The notes under the pieces were generated by a model. That model saw only the letters and a list, made by a program, of their open reading frames with translations, made no database searches and was not told the origin of the DNA. DNA of 16,449 bases from Bacillota bacterium. Its GTDB lineage: Bacteria; Bacillota; Negativicutes; Sporomusales; Sporomusaceae. Location: positions 1 through 16,449 of the forward strand of contig JAEZVB010000082.1 of the NCBI GenBank assembly GCA_023443285.1, written 5' to 3'. Within the stretch, counting starts at the first letter, position 1, and every line of letters starts with the position of its first letter. This document shows, piece by piece, positions 6,006 through 13,516 of this stretch. The position numbers were made by a program, and so were the translations under genes.

Positions 6006-7568
6006 ATGTCAGAATATAAAGGCCGCCTTACTTATGCCAAAGGCACCTATATGGAATTTGTCGTTGCTCCTAATCAAGATGTTGATTTCGGTAATATTTT
6101 AGTGGTTGAAGGCAAAAATAATGACCGCTTTTATATTCGTGCATATGACTTTAAGATCAAATCCCGTTGGTCGGGGATGAATGGCGTTAGCTATTTAATG
6201 AGCAAATTGGACGAGAATGGTCAGGTAGCTAATCAAGAAGAGCTTGATTTTTATTTGGGTGGCAATCACACTGTGAAAATTGGAATTGCCGAACAGCTAT
6301 GTTATGTTGATGCTGATGGGCAACTGTTTAACCCCAAGACTTGTCCTGATTTCTTTTGTGAGGTACGTGGTTTGACTGCCGATGATACAGCTTTGTTAGC
6401 CGAAATGAAGGGCGACCTCGAAATTGGCTATTTAAAAAGTGGTCGGGAAGTACTTAAGTTGCCTGTAGGTATATTTGGTTCCAAAGCCATTACTGAACAT
6501 ATCGGTATTTTTGGTACAACAGGCTCTGGGAAGAGTAACTTAGTGAAAGTACTTTCCAGTTCAATTATTGACAGCAAAAACTACGGGTTGCTTATTTTTG
6601 ATGTTCATAATGAGTATTATCGTGATTTATCACTCCATCCAAATGTGAATGAGCGATTAGTTGTTTATAATACCAACCCAGATACCGCTCGGGAAAATGT
6701 AAATAAACTTGTGTTAAACTATAATGAAGTTGATCCTGAAGACATTACGGCTTGCGCAACCTTTAGTGAGCCACAGCTTGATGCCATCTATAAACTGTCT
6801 TCTGTTTGGGAAGATCGTTGGATGGATTATGTTTTAAAATATGATACCGAAGATATTATTGAAGAAATAGCCGGTTGTACTGGACAGAAATTTCAATCCC
6901 GTACTATAAGTAAAATTAAGAGTATTTGCTGGAATCTCGAGCAAGAACTTAATATTAACGACGAAACCAACGAACCTGGAAAAACATCAGTTATCGAGCA
7001 GATGCTAACAGATTTGGAACATGGTAAAGTAGTATTAATTGAACTTAAAAATATATCGCCTGTCGGTGAACAGGCTTTATCAACCTTATTGTCAAAAAAA
7101 CTATTGTTGCATTATGCCAATAAATCCGAACTTGCACGCGCTGAGGCGAAACCAATATTAATTGTACTCGAAGAAGCGCATCGCTTTTTGGGTAAAAAAG
7201 AGCAAAGTACACAAAATGTATTTGCCAGGTTAGTCAGCGAAGCTCGAAAGTTCAATATAGGCTTATGTGTCGTAGACCAACAGCCCCGTTTATTAGCTGA
7301 CAAAGTCTTATCACAGTTAAACACTCTGTTTATCTTGGGACTAGCTTCTAAAGCCGATCGAGGAAAACTTGAGTCCATGTGTCGTAAGGATATATTGCAA
7401 CAGCGTAATGAAATTAAAAATTTAGATTGTGGTGAAATGATTATCGCCACAAATTATATGCGTTTTGCTGCTCCAGTAAAAGTTCACAAATTCGAAGAAT
7501 ATTTAACTCGCATAAATTGCGATGTAACTTCATCACCTGTACTTCCAGTTCCCTTGCAACCATCATGA
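6006..7568 (+). CDS. HerA/DUF87-type ATP-binding protein
   Basis: P-loop ATPase of the HerA-FtsK group (COG0433 style), 520 residues. The N-terminal ~110 residues form a beta-rich domain like the HAS barrel. The motor domain has Walker A GTTGSGKS (170-177), an Asp/His-rich strand end FDVHNEYY (about 197-204), Walker B IVLEEAHRF (386-394) with two Glu, and a HerA-like QQPRLLADKVLSQLNT segment (from 425). Between the Walker motifs is a helical insert of about 100 residues. HerA proteins are hexameric DNA translocases, usually paired with the nuclease NurA; no NurA, SIR2 or other nuclease gene is adjacent. The frame runs upstream to 5952, but the ATG at 6006, eight bases after GGGGG (5993-5997), is the clear start. 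Terminator before, hairpin after: probably its own transcript. A weak -35-like TTGGCA lies at 5952. Function here unknown. Confidence 0.85.
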   Translation: MSEYKGRLTYAKGTYMEFVVAPNQDVDFGNILVVEGKNNDRFYIRAYDFKIKSRWSGMNGVSYLMSKLDENGQVANQEELDFYLGGNHTVKIGIAEQLCYVDADGQLFNPKTCPDFFCEVRGLTADDTALLAEMKGDLEIGYLKSGREVLKLPVGIFGSKAITEHIGIFGTTGSGKSNLVKVLSSSIIDSKNYGLLIFDVHNEYYRDLSLHPNVNERLVVYNTNPDTARENVNKLVLNYNEVDPEDITACATFSEPQLDAIYKLSSVWEDRWMDYVLKYDTEDIIEEIAGCTGQKFQSRTISKIKSICWNLEQELNINDETNEPGKTSVIEQMLTDLEHGKVVLIELKNISPVGEQALSTLLSKKLLLHYANKSELARAEAKPILIVLEEAHRFLGKKEQSTQNVFARLVSEARKFNIGLCVVDQQPRLLADKVLSQLNTLFILGLASKADRGKLESMCRKDILQQRNEIKNLDCGEMIIATNYMRFAAPVKVHKFEEYLTRINCDVTSSPVLPVPLQPS

Positions 7569-7581
7569 GCAGTTTAACTTA

Positions 7582-7645
7582 AAATCCCCACTCATGTACT
7601 AATTTGCCTGCGGTTCGTCATACATTGGTATATGAGGGGGGATTT
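7582..7645 (+). promoter_or_regulatory. long hairpin burying the yqfC ribosome binding site
   Basis: Bases 7582-7603 pair with 7624-7645: 22 positions with one A-G mismatch (7590/7637) and two G-U pairs, around a 20-base loop. The right arm contains the whole yqfC ribosome binding site AGGGGGG (7635-7641). No U-tract follows (CTCATGCTACG), so it is not an ordinary terminator. In transcripts reading through from the HerA-like gene the site would be masked. A transcript starting near 7633 would lack the left arm. Confidence 0.7.
7597..7626 (+). promoter_or_regulatory. sigma-E-like promoter of yqfC-yqfD
   Basis: The -10 CATACATT (7619-7626) matches the sigma-E consensus CATACAnT fully. A -35 candidate TACTAAT (7597-7603) agrees with KMATATT at 5 of 7 positions with a 15-base spacer. 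The start would fall near 7633, just before the ribosome binding site. In B. subtilis yqfC and yqfD belong to the sigma-E (mother cell) regulon, which supports the call. Confidence 0.5.
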
Positions 7646-7648
7646 CTC

Positions 7649-7924
7649 ATGCTACGCCGTAAAGGTAAATTGCAATCTTTGGCTGGGTATTTGGAAATAC
7701 CACAAGATATAGTGATGGATTTGCCGCGAATAACTATGCTAGGCAATAAGCAATTATTAGTAGAAAACCACAAAGGAATTATTGAATATACCCCTTCGCT
7801 TGTTCGGATTAAACTCAATCACGGCGAATTATTTATTATAGGTGAAATGCTAATTCTCGGAAATTTACAAGCTGAGCAAATTCTGGTGGAGGGAGTAGTG
7901 CGGGAGGTAAAATATGATATTTAA
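7649..7924 (+). CDS. yqfC: sporulation protein YqfC (YabP/YqfC family)
   Basis: Small sporulation protein of 91 residues in the YabP/YqfC family, mother-cell expressed in B. subtilis. The biochemical role is not known. The sequence shows family features: a basic start MLRRKGKLQ, then DIVMDLPRITMLGNKQLLVENHKGI (about residues 22-46), YTPSLVRIKLNHGELFIIGE and the final LVEGVVREVKYDI. No membrane segment is seen. The frame is open to a TTG at 7604, but the ATG at 7649, seven bases after AGGGGGG, is the right start and gives the family length. Its last 11 bases overlap yqfD, so the two are translationally coupled. A sigma-E-like promoter and a site-masking hairpin lie directly upstream. Confidence 0.93.
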   Translation: MLRRKGKLQSLAGYLEIPQDIVMDLPRITMLGNKQLLVENHKGIIEYTPSLVRIKLNHGELFIIGEMLILGNLQAEQILVEGVVREVKYDI

Positions 7925-9131
7925 TACCAATTACCTCCATGGCTCCGTAAAAATCCGCATTAGCGGTTCTATCCCCGAGAGGTTTATTAATCTTTGTATT
8001 GCCGAGCAAATTACACTATGGGGTATAATTAAAACTGACGCGGATTTGATTGCTTGGATTAAGCTGGATGACTTTTTTCGAATTCGTCCTTTGGTAATAT
8101 TAAGTCATACCAAGGTAAAAGTATTGGCGCATCGCGGCTTGCCTTTTGTGGTTAAACGTATTAAACGACGGAAAATGCTTATGGTTGGATTTTGTATATT
8201 TTTTGTGTTACTCTATTCTCTTTCTTCCTATATTTGGTTTATTGAAATTACCGGCCTTAAGAATATTCCTGATCAAACAATACGCTATACTGCCGAACAG
8301 TATGGCCTTCGGCCTGGTAGTATAAAAAATGCTATTAATGTCAAAAACATAGAACGGGAAATCCTATTACATGTTCCGGAAGCAGCGTGGGTAGGCATCA
8401 ATTTTACAGGAACCCGGGCAGTTATAGAAGTTGTTGAAAAAACTATGCCAAAACAGGAAGACAGACTGCCTGCGCATATTGTTGCTAACACAGATGGTGT
8501 AATTACCGAAATTATTGCTATAGCCGGGCAAGCTGCCGTAAAAAGCGGTGATACAGTGAAAAAAGGCGATTTGCTAATAAAGGGGGTTACACCTGCGCCT
8601 ATATCTGTTGTAGTGGAAGGCCAACCACCAAATGATAGTACTGTACCTTTGGAACTCATTCGAGCTAAAGGTATTATTAAAGCCCGTGTATGGTATGAAA
8701 GCTATGCAGAAATAGAATGTAAGCAAACTAATTTTAACCGTACTGGCAAATACCAAATGGTAATACATATAAAAATCGGCAATACTGAGTTAGCGTTTAA
8801 TGGATTATCCAAGCAATCATTTCAGGAATTTGAGACCGAGACTATATATAAACAATTCCCGCTATGGAGGAATAGCGAATTTGCTGTCGAATCAACTATT
8901 ACAATAAACCGTGAAATTAGTTCATACCAAACAGAAAAATCTTTTGAACAAGCCCACAATGAAGCTTATGCCAAAGCCATTCAGGTAATACAGGATAGTA
9001 TTCCGGAAACAGCTCAAATATTATCGCGCAATTTTGAAGTAGTAAAGACACCAGAAGAGAATATTGTTAGAGTAAAAATAAATGTGGAAACCATTGAAGA
9101 TATTGGGCAAACTATTACTATTTCCCAGTAA
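7914..9131 (+). CDS. yqfD: sporulation protein YqfD
   Basis: Membrane-anchored sporulation protein, 405 residues, required for late sporulation in B. subtilis, mechanism unresolved. The first ~80 residues are cytoplasmic (conserved GSVKIRISGSIPERFINLC). One membrane segment runs at about 87-109 (MLMVGFCIFFVLLYSLSSYIW), then a large outer region begins with a POTRA/FtsQ-like piece (IEITGLKNIPDQTIRYTAEQYGL). The sequence GVITEIIAIAGQAAVKSGDTVKKGDLLIKG (about 194-223) looks like a lipoyl/biotinyl hybrid motif as in membrane-fusion proteins; this is usual for the family. Translation starts at ATG 7914 after GGGAGG (7902-7907), overlapping yqfC by 11 bases. phoH follows 26 bases downstream, so late transcripts may run on. 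Confidence 0.93.
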   Translation: MIFNTNYLHGSVKIRISGSIPERFINLCIAEQITLWGIIKTDADLIAWIKLDDFFRIRPLVILSHTKVKVLAHRGLPFVVKRIKRRKMLMVGFCIFFVLLYSLSSYIWFIEITGLKNIPDQTIRYTAEQYGLRPGSIKNAINVKNIEREILLHVPEAAWVGINFTGTRAVIEVVEKTMPKQEDRLPAHIVANTDGVITEIIAIAGQAAVKSGDTVKKGDLLIKGVTPAPISVVVEGQPPNDSTVPLELIRAKGIIKARVWYESYAEIECKQTNFNRTGKYQMVIHIKIGNTELAFNGLSKQSFQEFETETIYKQFPLWRNSEFAVESTITINREISSYQTEKSFEQAHNEAYAKAIQVIQDSIPETAQILSRNFEVVKTPEENIVRVKINVETIEDIGQTITISQ

Positions 9132-9157
9132 AAATTGCAGTAGGGGGCATTGTTTAT

Positions 9158-10117
9158 TTGGAGAAACGGATTGTTTTTGTAGATACTAAAGAAGCTATAG
9201 CTGTTTTAGGTAAAAATGACGAATATCTAAGTTTGATCAGTCAGCATTTTTCTAGCAAAGTGACAGCTAGAGGAACAGAATTAATTCTGGATGGAGAAGT
9301 CAGCGAAGTTGAACAACTTACGCGTTTATTTGTTGAGCTTATTTTTTTGTACCGGGAAGGCAATCCGGTAACCAATCACGATGTAAAGTATAGTATTTCT
9401 ATGATTTTGCAAGGTCAAGCAGATTTTCTCCATCAAATGTTTGCTGATACCATTTTAGTTACAGCCAGAGGCCGCCATATCAAACCCAAAACAGTTGGTC
9501 AAAGCCAGTATTTAGAGGCCATTCGCCGCAATCATATTACCTTTGGAATAGGACCGGCCGGAACAGGGAAAACTTATCTTGCGGTTGCGATGGCAGCATT
9601 TTCCTTAAAAAACAAACAAGTCGATCGAATAATCTTAACTCGTCCTGCAGTAGAGGCCGGCGAAAAGCTTGGGTTTTTACCTGGTGATTTGCAGGAAAAG
9701 GTTGATCCCTATCTACGACCTTTATATGATGCTATGAATGATATTATGGGCACAGAAACTGCGCAAAAGTATATGTCCAAAAATATTATAGAAGTGGCAC
9801 CATTAGCTTATATGCGGGGGCGAACTCTTGAGGATTCATTTATTATTTTAGATGAAGCCCAGAATACGACTGTCGAGCAGATGAAAATGTTTCTAACAAG
9901 AATGGGCTTTGGTTCTAAAATGGTAATAACCGGCGACATTACTCAGATTGATTTGCCAGCAGGAGTTAAATCAGGACTAAAGCATGCCCAAGCTGTATTA
10001 TCAGAGATACCTGGAATTGAACTGCTTATGTTGAATGAAAGTGATGTAGTACGTCATGAGATTGTCAGCCGAATCATCAAGGCTTATGCCCAATACGAAA
10101 ACGATAGCTTGCACTAG
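9158..10117 (+). CDS. phoH: PhoH family ATPase
   Basis: Cytoplasmic P-loop ATPase of the PhoH/YbeZ group, 319 residues, full length. Walker A GPAGTGKT is at 132-139 and Walker B IILDEAQN centres on Asp232-Glu233; TRPAVEAGEKLGFLPGDLQEKVDPY is the family signature between them. The ~100-residue N-terminal region fits the KH-like fold reported for this family. PhoH/YbeZ is linked with the ribosome-maturation endonuclease YbeY in many bacteria; here ybeY lies two genes downstream, which supports a joint RNA role. The start is TTG 9158, ten bases after GGGGG (9143-9147); a nearer TTG at 9150 is out of frame. The stop codon lies inside a small inverted repeat (10112-10128). Confidence 0.94.
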   Translation: MEKRIVFVDTKEAIAVLGKNDEYLSLISQHFSSKVTARGTELILDGEVSEVEQLTRLFVELIFLYREGNPVTNHDVKYSISMILQGQADFLHQMFADTILVTARGRHIKPKTVGQSQYLEAIRRNHITFGIGPAGTGKTYLAVAMAAFSLKNKQVDRIILTRPAVEAGEKLGFLPGDLQEKVDPYLRPLYDAMNDIMGTETAQKYMSKNIIEVAPLAYMRGRTLEDSFIILDEAQNTTVEQMKMFLTRMGFGSKMVITGDITQIDLPAGVKSGLKHAQAVLSEIPGIELLMLNESDVVRHEIVSRIIKAYAQYENDSLH

Positions 10118-10128
10118 TTTGACTAGTG
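10112..10128 (+). repeat. inverted repeat over the phoH stop codon
   Basis: CACTAGT (10112-10118) and ACTAGTG (10122-10128) are exact reverse complements around a TTG loop; the phoH TAG stop is inside the left arm. No U-tract follows, so it is unlikely to terminate. It may be a weak processing or stability element, or chance. Confidence 0.3.
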
Positions 10129-10155
10129 TTAAGTTAGTATGGAGTGAAAGAACAG

Positions 10156-12336
10156 ATGATATCTGTTAATAGTAAGTTGCGAGATTTATTTTCGCAACCC
10201 GCCAATATACATGCTCATTCATTAGTACGCCGAACCGTTATGTTTTTCGTCTTCTTAGCCTTATACATTGTTTGCTTATCAGCTGATTTTATTCCCGAAA
10301 AAATATCATTGCAAATTGGGCAGGTTAGTGATCGGGATGTAATTGCGCCACGAACAGTGTCTTATGTAGATAACGTCAAAACCAAGAAACTTGAGATGGA
10401 AGTAATGGCGAGCGTAGCCAATGTATATGATATGGATATCGCTGTCATGTCCAAAGCCGAAGAAGATGTTAAAACCATTTTTAAGACAGCACAGACCATT
10501 AGAATGGACAGCACCCTGACACTTGAACAAAAGCAAGAGAAACTTGTCCGCGAGTTACCAGTTACCTTGTCGTCTTCTGCAGTTGACGGGTTATTGGCTC
10601 TGGATGATACCGGTTCATTAAAAACTGAGGATTATACAAAATCTATCTTACGTAAGTATTTACAACGTGGCATCAGAGATGATGACCTTGATGTTGCTAG
10701 AAAGCAAGTAGTGCTTGAGGCAGAGGAATTAGGTCTTGGAAAAAATGCGGAATCCGTTGTAGCCGGAGTTGCCCAAACACTTATTAGACCTAATTTTATT
10801 CTAAATATCCGTGAAACAGACAAACGCAAACAATCTGCGCTGGCTAATATTGAATCTGTACGTGAAACTGTTAAAAAAGGACAAATATTAGTACGACGTG
10901 GTGATATTGTAACCAATGAACAGATTCATGTTATGGAGGAACTGGGATTATATGCCGGCAATATCAGTGAGGTAAGAATTCTTGGCCTTACTTTGTTTGT
11001 GCTTATAATAATGGGGATTTCCATTGGCTATTTATATAGGTTTGCCAATCCCGTTTATAACAATGACATGTACTTGATTTTGTTAGGGTTAATCATTTTA
11101 GTTACGTTGGTAGTCGGTAAGGTTGCTCACTATTATTCGGATTTCTCCGCACCAATTGCGACCGGAGCCTTGTTAACCGCCATTTTAATTGGTCCACGAG
11201 TTGGGCTCTTGATTAGTGTGATTATGGCTATGCTTTTTGGTGTAATGGTAGATCATGATCTACGCGCAGTAGCTTCTGCACTTATTGGTGGAATGGCTGG
11301 GGTTTATAGTGTAACCAAAATGTCTCACGGTTATAGTTTGCCTAGAGGCGGGATATGGATTGCGGTAATTAATTTTTTAGTGATTGCCTCAACAGGTCTC
11401 ATACAACAACTTAATGGTACAGAAGTTCTATTCCAGGGGTTACTTGGCGCTATAAACGGAATTGTTTCTGCGGTAATTACTATCGGCCTTTTACCATATC
11501 TTGAGCATGCTTTTAATATTACTACACCAATTAAGCTGCTGGACTTGGCAAAACCTAACCACCCATTATTGCAGCGTCTGCTACTAGATGCTCCTGGTAC
11601 TTATCATCATAGTGTACTTGTGGGTAATTTAGCTGAAACAGCAGCTGTTACCGTTGGAGCCGACCCGGTAATAGTAAGAGTGGGCGCTTACTATCATGAT
11701 ATTGGTAAAATTAAAAGACCATATTTCTTTATTGAAAATCAAGCAGGCTGTGATAATCCTCATGACAAAATCTCTCCGTCACTTAGCACACTAATTGTCA
11801 CATCTCATATCAAAGATGGCTTTGACTTATGCAAGGAGTACAAATTACCGCAAGTGATCGTAGATATTATTCAGCAACACCATGGTACTACACTGGCGTC
11901 CTATTTTTACAAGCGGGCCACAGAAACTGAACATGGTGAATGCGTTATTGAATCTGATTTTCGCTATGAAGGACCTACACCACAAACCAAAGAAGCAGCC
12001 CTTGTTATGCTGGCCGATTCCTGCGAAGCTGCAGTACGTTCTATTAGTAAGCCAAACGTAAATCGCATTGAAGCCACTGTCCGCAAAATTATTAGGGAAA
12101 GACTGCAAGATGGCCAGCTTGATGATTGTAACTTAACATTGAGTGACCTTAAGGTTATTGGTGATGTATATATTAGATTATTATCCAGCATGTTCCATAG
12201 CCGTATCGAATATCCTGAAGCTCTAAAAGAGCTTGAGAGGAGAAAACTTAAAAGTGGAAATAATAATAAACAACTTGCAGGAAAAGATGACAGTAACGCT
12301 TGCAATGGAACAAATGTTGATGCAAGTGTTAAATAA
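10156..12336 (+). CDS. yqfF: 7TM-HD membrane phosphohydrolase, PgpH/YqfF type (c-di-AMP phosphodiesterase)
   Basis: Membrane protein of 726 residues. Orthologues (Listeria PgpH, B. subtilis YqfF) hydrolyse the second messenger c-di-AMP to pApA. Order: one N-terminal membrane segment (about 24-45), an extracytoplasmic 7TMR-HDED domain (about 50-268), seven membrane segments (about 272-460), and a cytoplasmic HD domain (about 478-650). Metal ligands: His485 in TYHHSVLVGNLAE, His514-Asp515 in YYHDIGK, and HHGTT (575-579). GTG 10144 is possible, but ATG 10156 lies at a better distance from GGAG (10141-10144). The C-terminus has a Lys/Asn/Asp-rich tail (about 700-726) beyond the usual family end; this tail overlaps the start of ybeY by 83 bases. 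phoH precedes it closely, and they are likely co-transcribed. Confidence 0.93.
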   Translation: MISVNSKLRDLFSQPANIHAHSLVRRTVMFFVFLALYIVCLSADFIPEKISLQIGQVSDRDVIAPRTVSYVDNVKTKKLEMEVMASVANVYDMDIAVMSKAEEDVKTIFKTAQTIRMDSTLTLEQKQEKLVRELPVTLSSSAVDGLLALDDTGSLKTEDYTKSILRKYLQRGIRDDDLDVARKQVVLEAEELGLGKNAESVVAGVAQTLIRPNFILNIRETDKRKQSALANIESVRETVKKGQILVRRGDIVTNEQIHVMEELGLYAGNISEVRILGLTLFVLIIMGISIGYLYRFANPVYNNDMYLILLGLIILVTLVVGKVAHYYSDFSAPIATGALLTAILIGPRVGLLISVIMAMLFGVMVDHDLRAVASALIGGMAGVYSVTKMSHGYSLPRGGIWIAVINFLVIASTGLIQQLNGTEVLFQGLLGAINGIVSAVITIGLLPYLEHAFNITTPIKLLDLAKPNHPLLQRLLLDAPGTYHHSVLVGNLAETAAVTVGADPVIVRVGAYYHDIGKIKRPYFFIENQAGCDNPHDKISPSLSTLIVTSHIKDGFDLCKEYKLPQVIVDIIQQHHGTTLASYFYKRATETEHGECVIESDFRYEGPTPQTKEAALVMLADSCEAAVRSISKPNVNRIEATVRKIIRERLQDGQLDDCNLTLSDLKVIGDVYIRLLSSMFHSRIEYPEALKELERRKLKSGNNNKQLAGKDDSNACNGTNVDASVK

Positions 12337-12742
12337 AGCGGCCGAAGTGTATGGACTTAAGCCGCAAAATGAGGTCAGCGTGGTATTGGCTGACGATGAT
12401 TACATCCATCAGCTTAACCGTCAATATCGAAATAAAGATGCCCCCACTGATGTATTGTCATTTGCTATGAATGATCAGTGTACCGGCGGCCATGAACCTG
12501 ACATTACCGATACTCCTGATGATATTGAAATTTTGCTGGGAGATATTGTAATATCCTTGGAAACGACAGCTAGGCAGGCTGAGGAATTTGGCCATAGCCT
12601 GGAACGGGAAATAGCTTATCTGACAATCCATGGCATGTTACATCTCCTAGGCTATGACCATGAGCTTGAAGAAGACAAAACTGAAATGCGTCAGGAAGAA
12701 GAATATGTTTTATCGTTGCTCGGCATTACCAGGGAACAGTAG
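12254..12742 (+). CDS. ybeY: rRNA maturation endoribonuclease YbeY
   Basis: Single-strand-specific metallo-endoribonuclease acting in 16S rRNA maturation and ribosome quality control, 162 residues from the chosen start. The zinc motif HGMLHLLGYDH gives His126, His130 and His136. DVLSFAM and LLGDIVIS are the other family hallmarks. Start: the frame is open to TTG 12233, but the GTG at 12254 yields the typical beginning MEIIINNLQE and has GGAG (12239-12242) upstream. The gene therefore begins inside the end of yqfF (83-base overlap). dgkA follows after three bases. A short Asp/Glu/Pro/Thr-rich insert (about 75-90, GGHEPDITDTPDD) is typical of many Firmicute YbeY proteins. Confidence 0.95.
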   Translation: MEIIINNLQEKMTVTLAMEQMLMQVLNKAAEVYGLKPQNEVSVVLADDDYIHQLNRQYRNKDAPTDVLSFAMNDQCTGGHEPDITDTPDDIEILLGDIVISLETTARQAEEFGHSLEREIAYLTIHGMLHLLGYDHELEEDKTEMRQEEEYVLSLLGITREQ

Positions 12743-12745
12743 GCT

Positions 12746-13093
12746 ATGCTTATGCAATTTGCAGCTTTTCGTTACGCCTTAACTGGTATTATTTACTGTA
12801 TTCGCCGTGAACGTAATATGAGAATTCACTTGGTGGCTGCAATCACAGCATTATGCTTAGCTTGGCTATATGACCTGAGTGGTATTGAACTGGGAATTTT
12901 ATTATTGACTATTTCCGGGGTCATTACTGCCGAAATATTTAATACTGCGTTAGAAATTCTTGTAAATAAAGTATCACCTGAGTTTCACCCGTTAGCCAAG
13001 GCGGCTAAAGATGCGGCTGCGGGAGCTGTACTTATTCAGGCTGTGGCTGCGCTAGTCATCGGCTATATTCTTTTTGGAAATAAAATGCTATGA
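12746..13093 (+). CDS. dgkA: diacylglycerol/undecaprenol kinase, DgkA type
   Basis: Small integral membrane kinase, 115 residues. In Gram-positive bacteria this family mainly phosphorylates undecaprenol, recycling the cell-wall lipid carrier. Three membrane segments are visible: about 30-44 (LVAAITALCLAWLYD), 48-68 and 91-110. The family signature EIFNTALEILVNK (63-75, with Glu63, Asn66 and Glu70) and the following KDAAAGAVL (88-96) are present; N-terminal Arg residues and FRYALTGI are typical. ATG 12746 starts three bases after the ybeY stop; ATG 12752, two codons on, is also possible since the AGGG at 12731 is distant from both. It lies between ybeY and cdd as in B. subtilis. Confidence 0.94.
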   Translation: MLMQFAAFRYALTGIIYCIRRERNMRIHLVAAITALCLAWLYDLSGIELGILLLTISGVITAEIFNTALEILVNKVSPEFHPLAKAAKDAAAGAVLIQAVAALVIGYILFGNKML

Positions 13094-13108
13094 TAAGTGG
13101 GGAAGATT

Positions 13109-13516
13109 ATGGATAAACTGGTGGAGCAAGCTGTTAAAGCCCGTAAGCACGCCTATGTTCCTTATTCGGGTTTTAAGGTAGGAGCAGCAGTACAGAGCAA
13201 AAGCGGCCGCATTTATACTGGATGCAACATCGAGAATGCTTCTTATGGATTATCTAACTGTGCTGAGCGTACAGCAATTTTCAAGGCAGTTTCAGAAGGT
13301 GAAGATCAGTTTATTGCCATAGCTGTTGTTGCTGATACACCCGGACCGGTATCACCATGTGGCGCCTGCCGCCAGGTTATGTCTGAGTTTGGTATTGAAA
13401 AAATTATTTTAACAAACCTACGCGGCGAACAACAAGTGTTAACCATTGAGGAAATCTTACCCTTCAGTTTTGCCAAAGGTGATGTTAGAAAAGATGGAGA
13501 AAAGAATAATGAATAA
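13109..13516 (+). CDS. cdd: cytidine deaminase
   Basis: Cytosolic zinc enzyme converting cytidine and deoxycytidine to uridine and deoxyuridine in pyrimidine salvage; 135 residues, the tetrameric small type. Zinc and catalytic residues: Cys51 and Glu53 in NCAERTA, and Cys84 and Cys87 in PCGACRQ. Substrate residues FKVGAAV and GCNIENASYG are intact. Start: GTG 13097 is in frame, but ATG 13109 after GGGGAAG has the normal gap and gives the usual N-terminus MDKLVEQAVKARKHAYVPYS. The last eight bases overlap the era start, so the two are coupled, as in B. subtilis. Confidence 0.96.
   Translation: MDKLVEQAVKARKHAYVPYSGFKVGAAVQSKSGRIYTGCNIENASYGLSNCAERTAIFKAVSEGEDQFIAIAVVADTPGPVSPCGACRQVMSEFGIEKIILTNLRGEQQVLTIEEILPFSFAKGDVRKDGEKNNE

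Noticed and set aside
6006..7568. HerA-like ATPase as part of an antiphage defence system
   Set aside because: No nuclease, SIR2, DUF4297 or other defence gene is adjacent; the neighbours are core and sporulation genes in conserved order.
7582..7645. The large hairpin as a terminator of the HerA-like gene
   Set aside because: The 3' arm is followed by CTCATGCTACG rather than a U-tract, and it contains the yqfC ribosome binding site.
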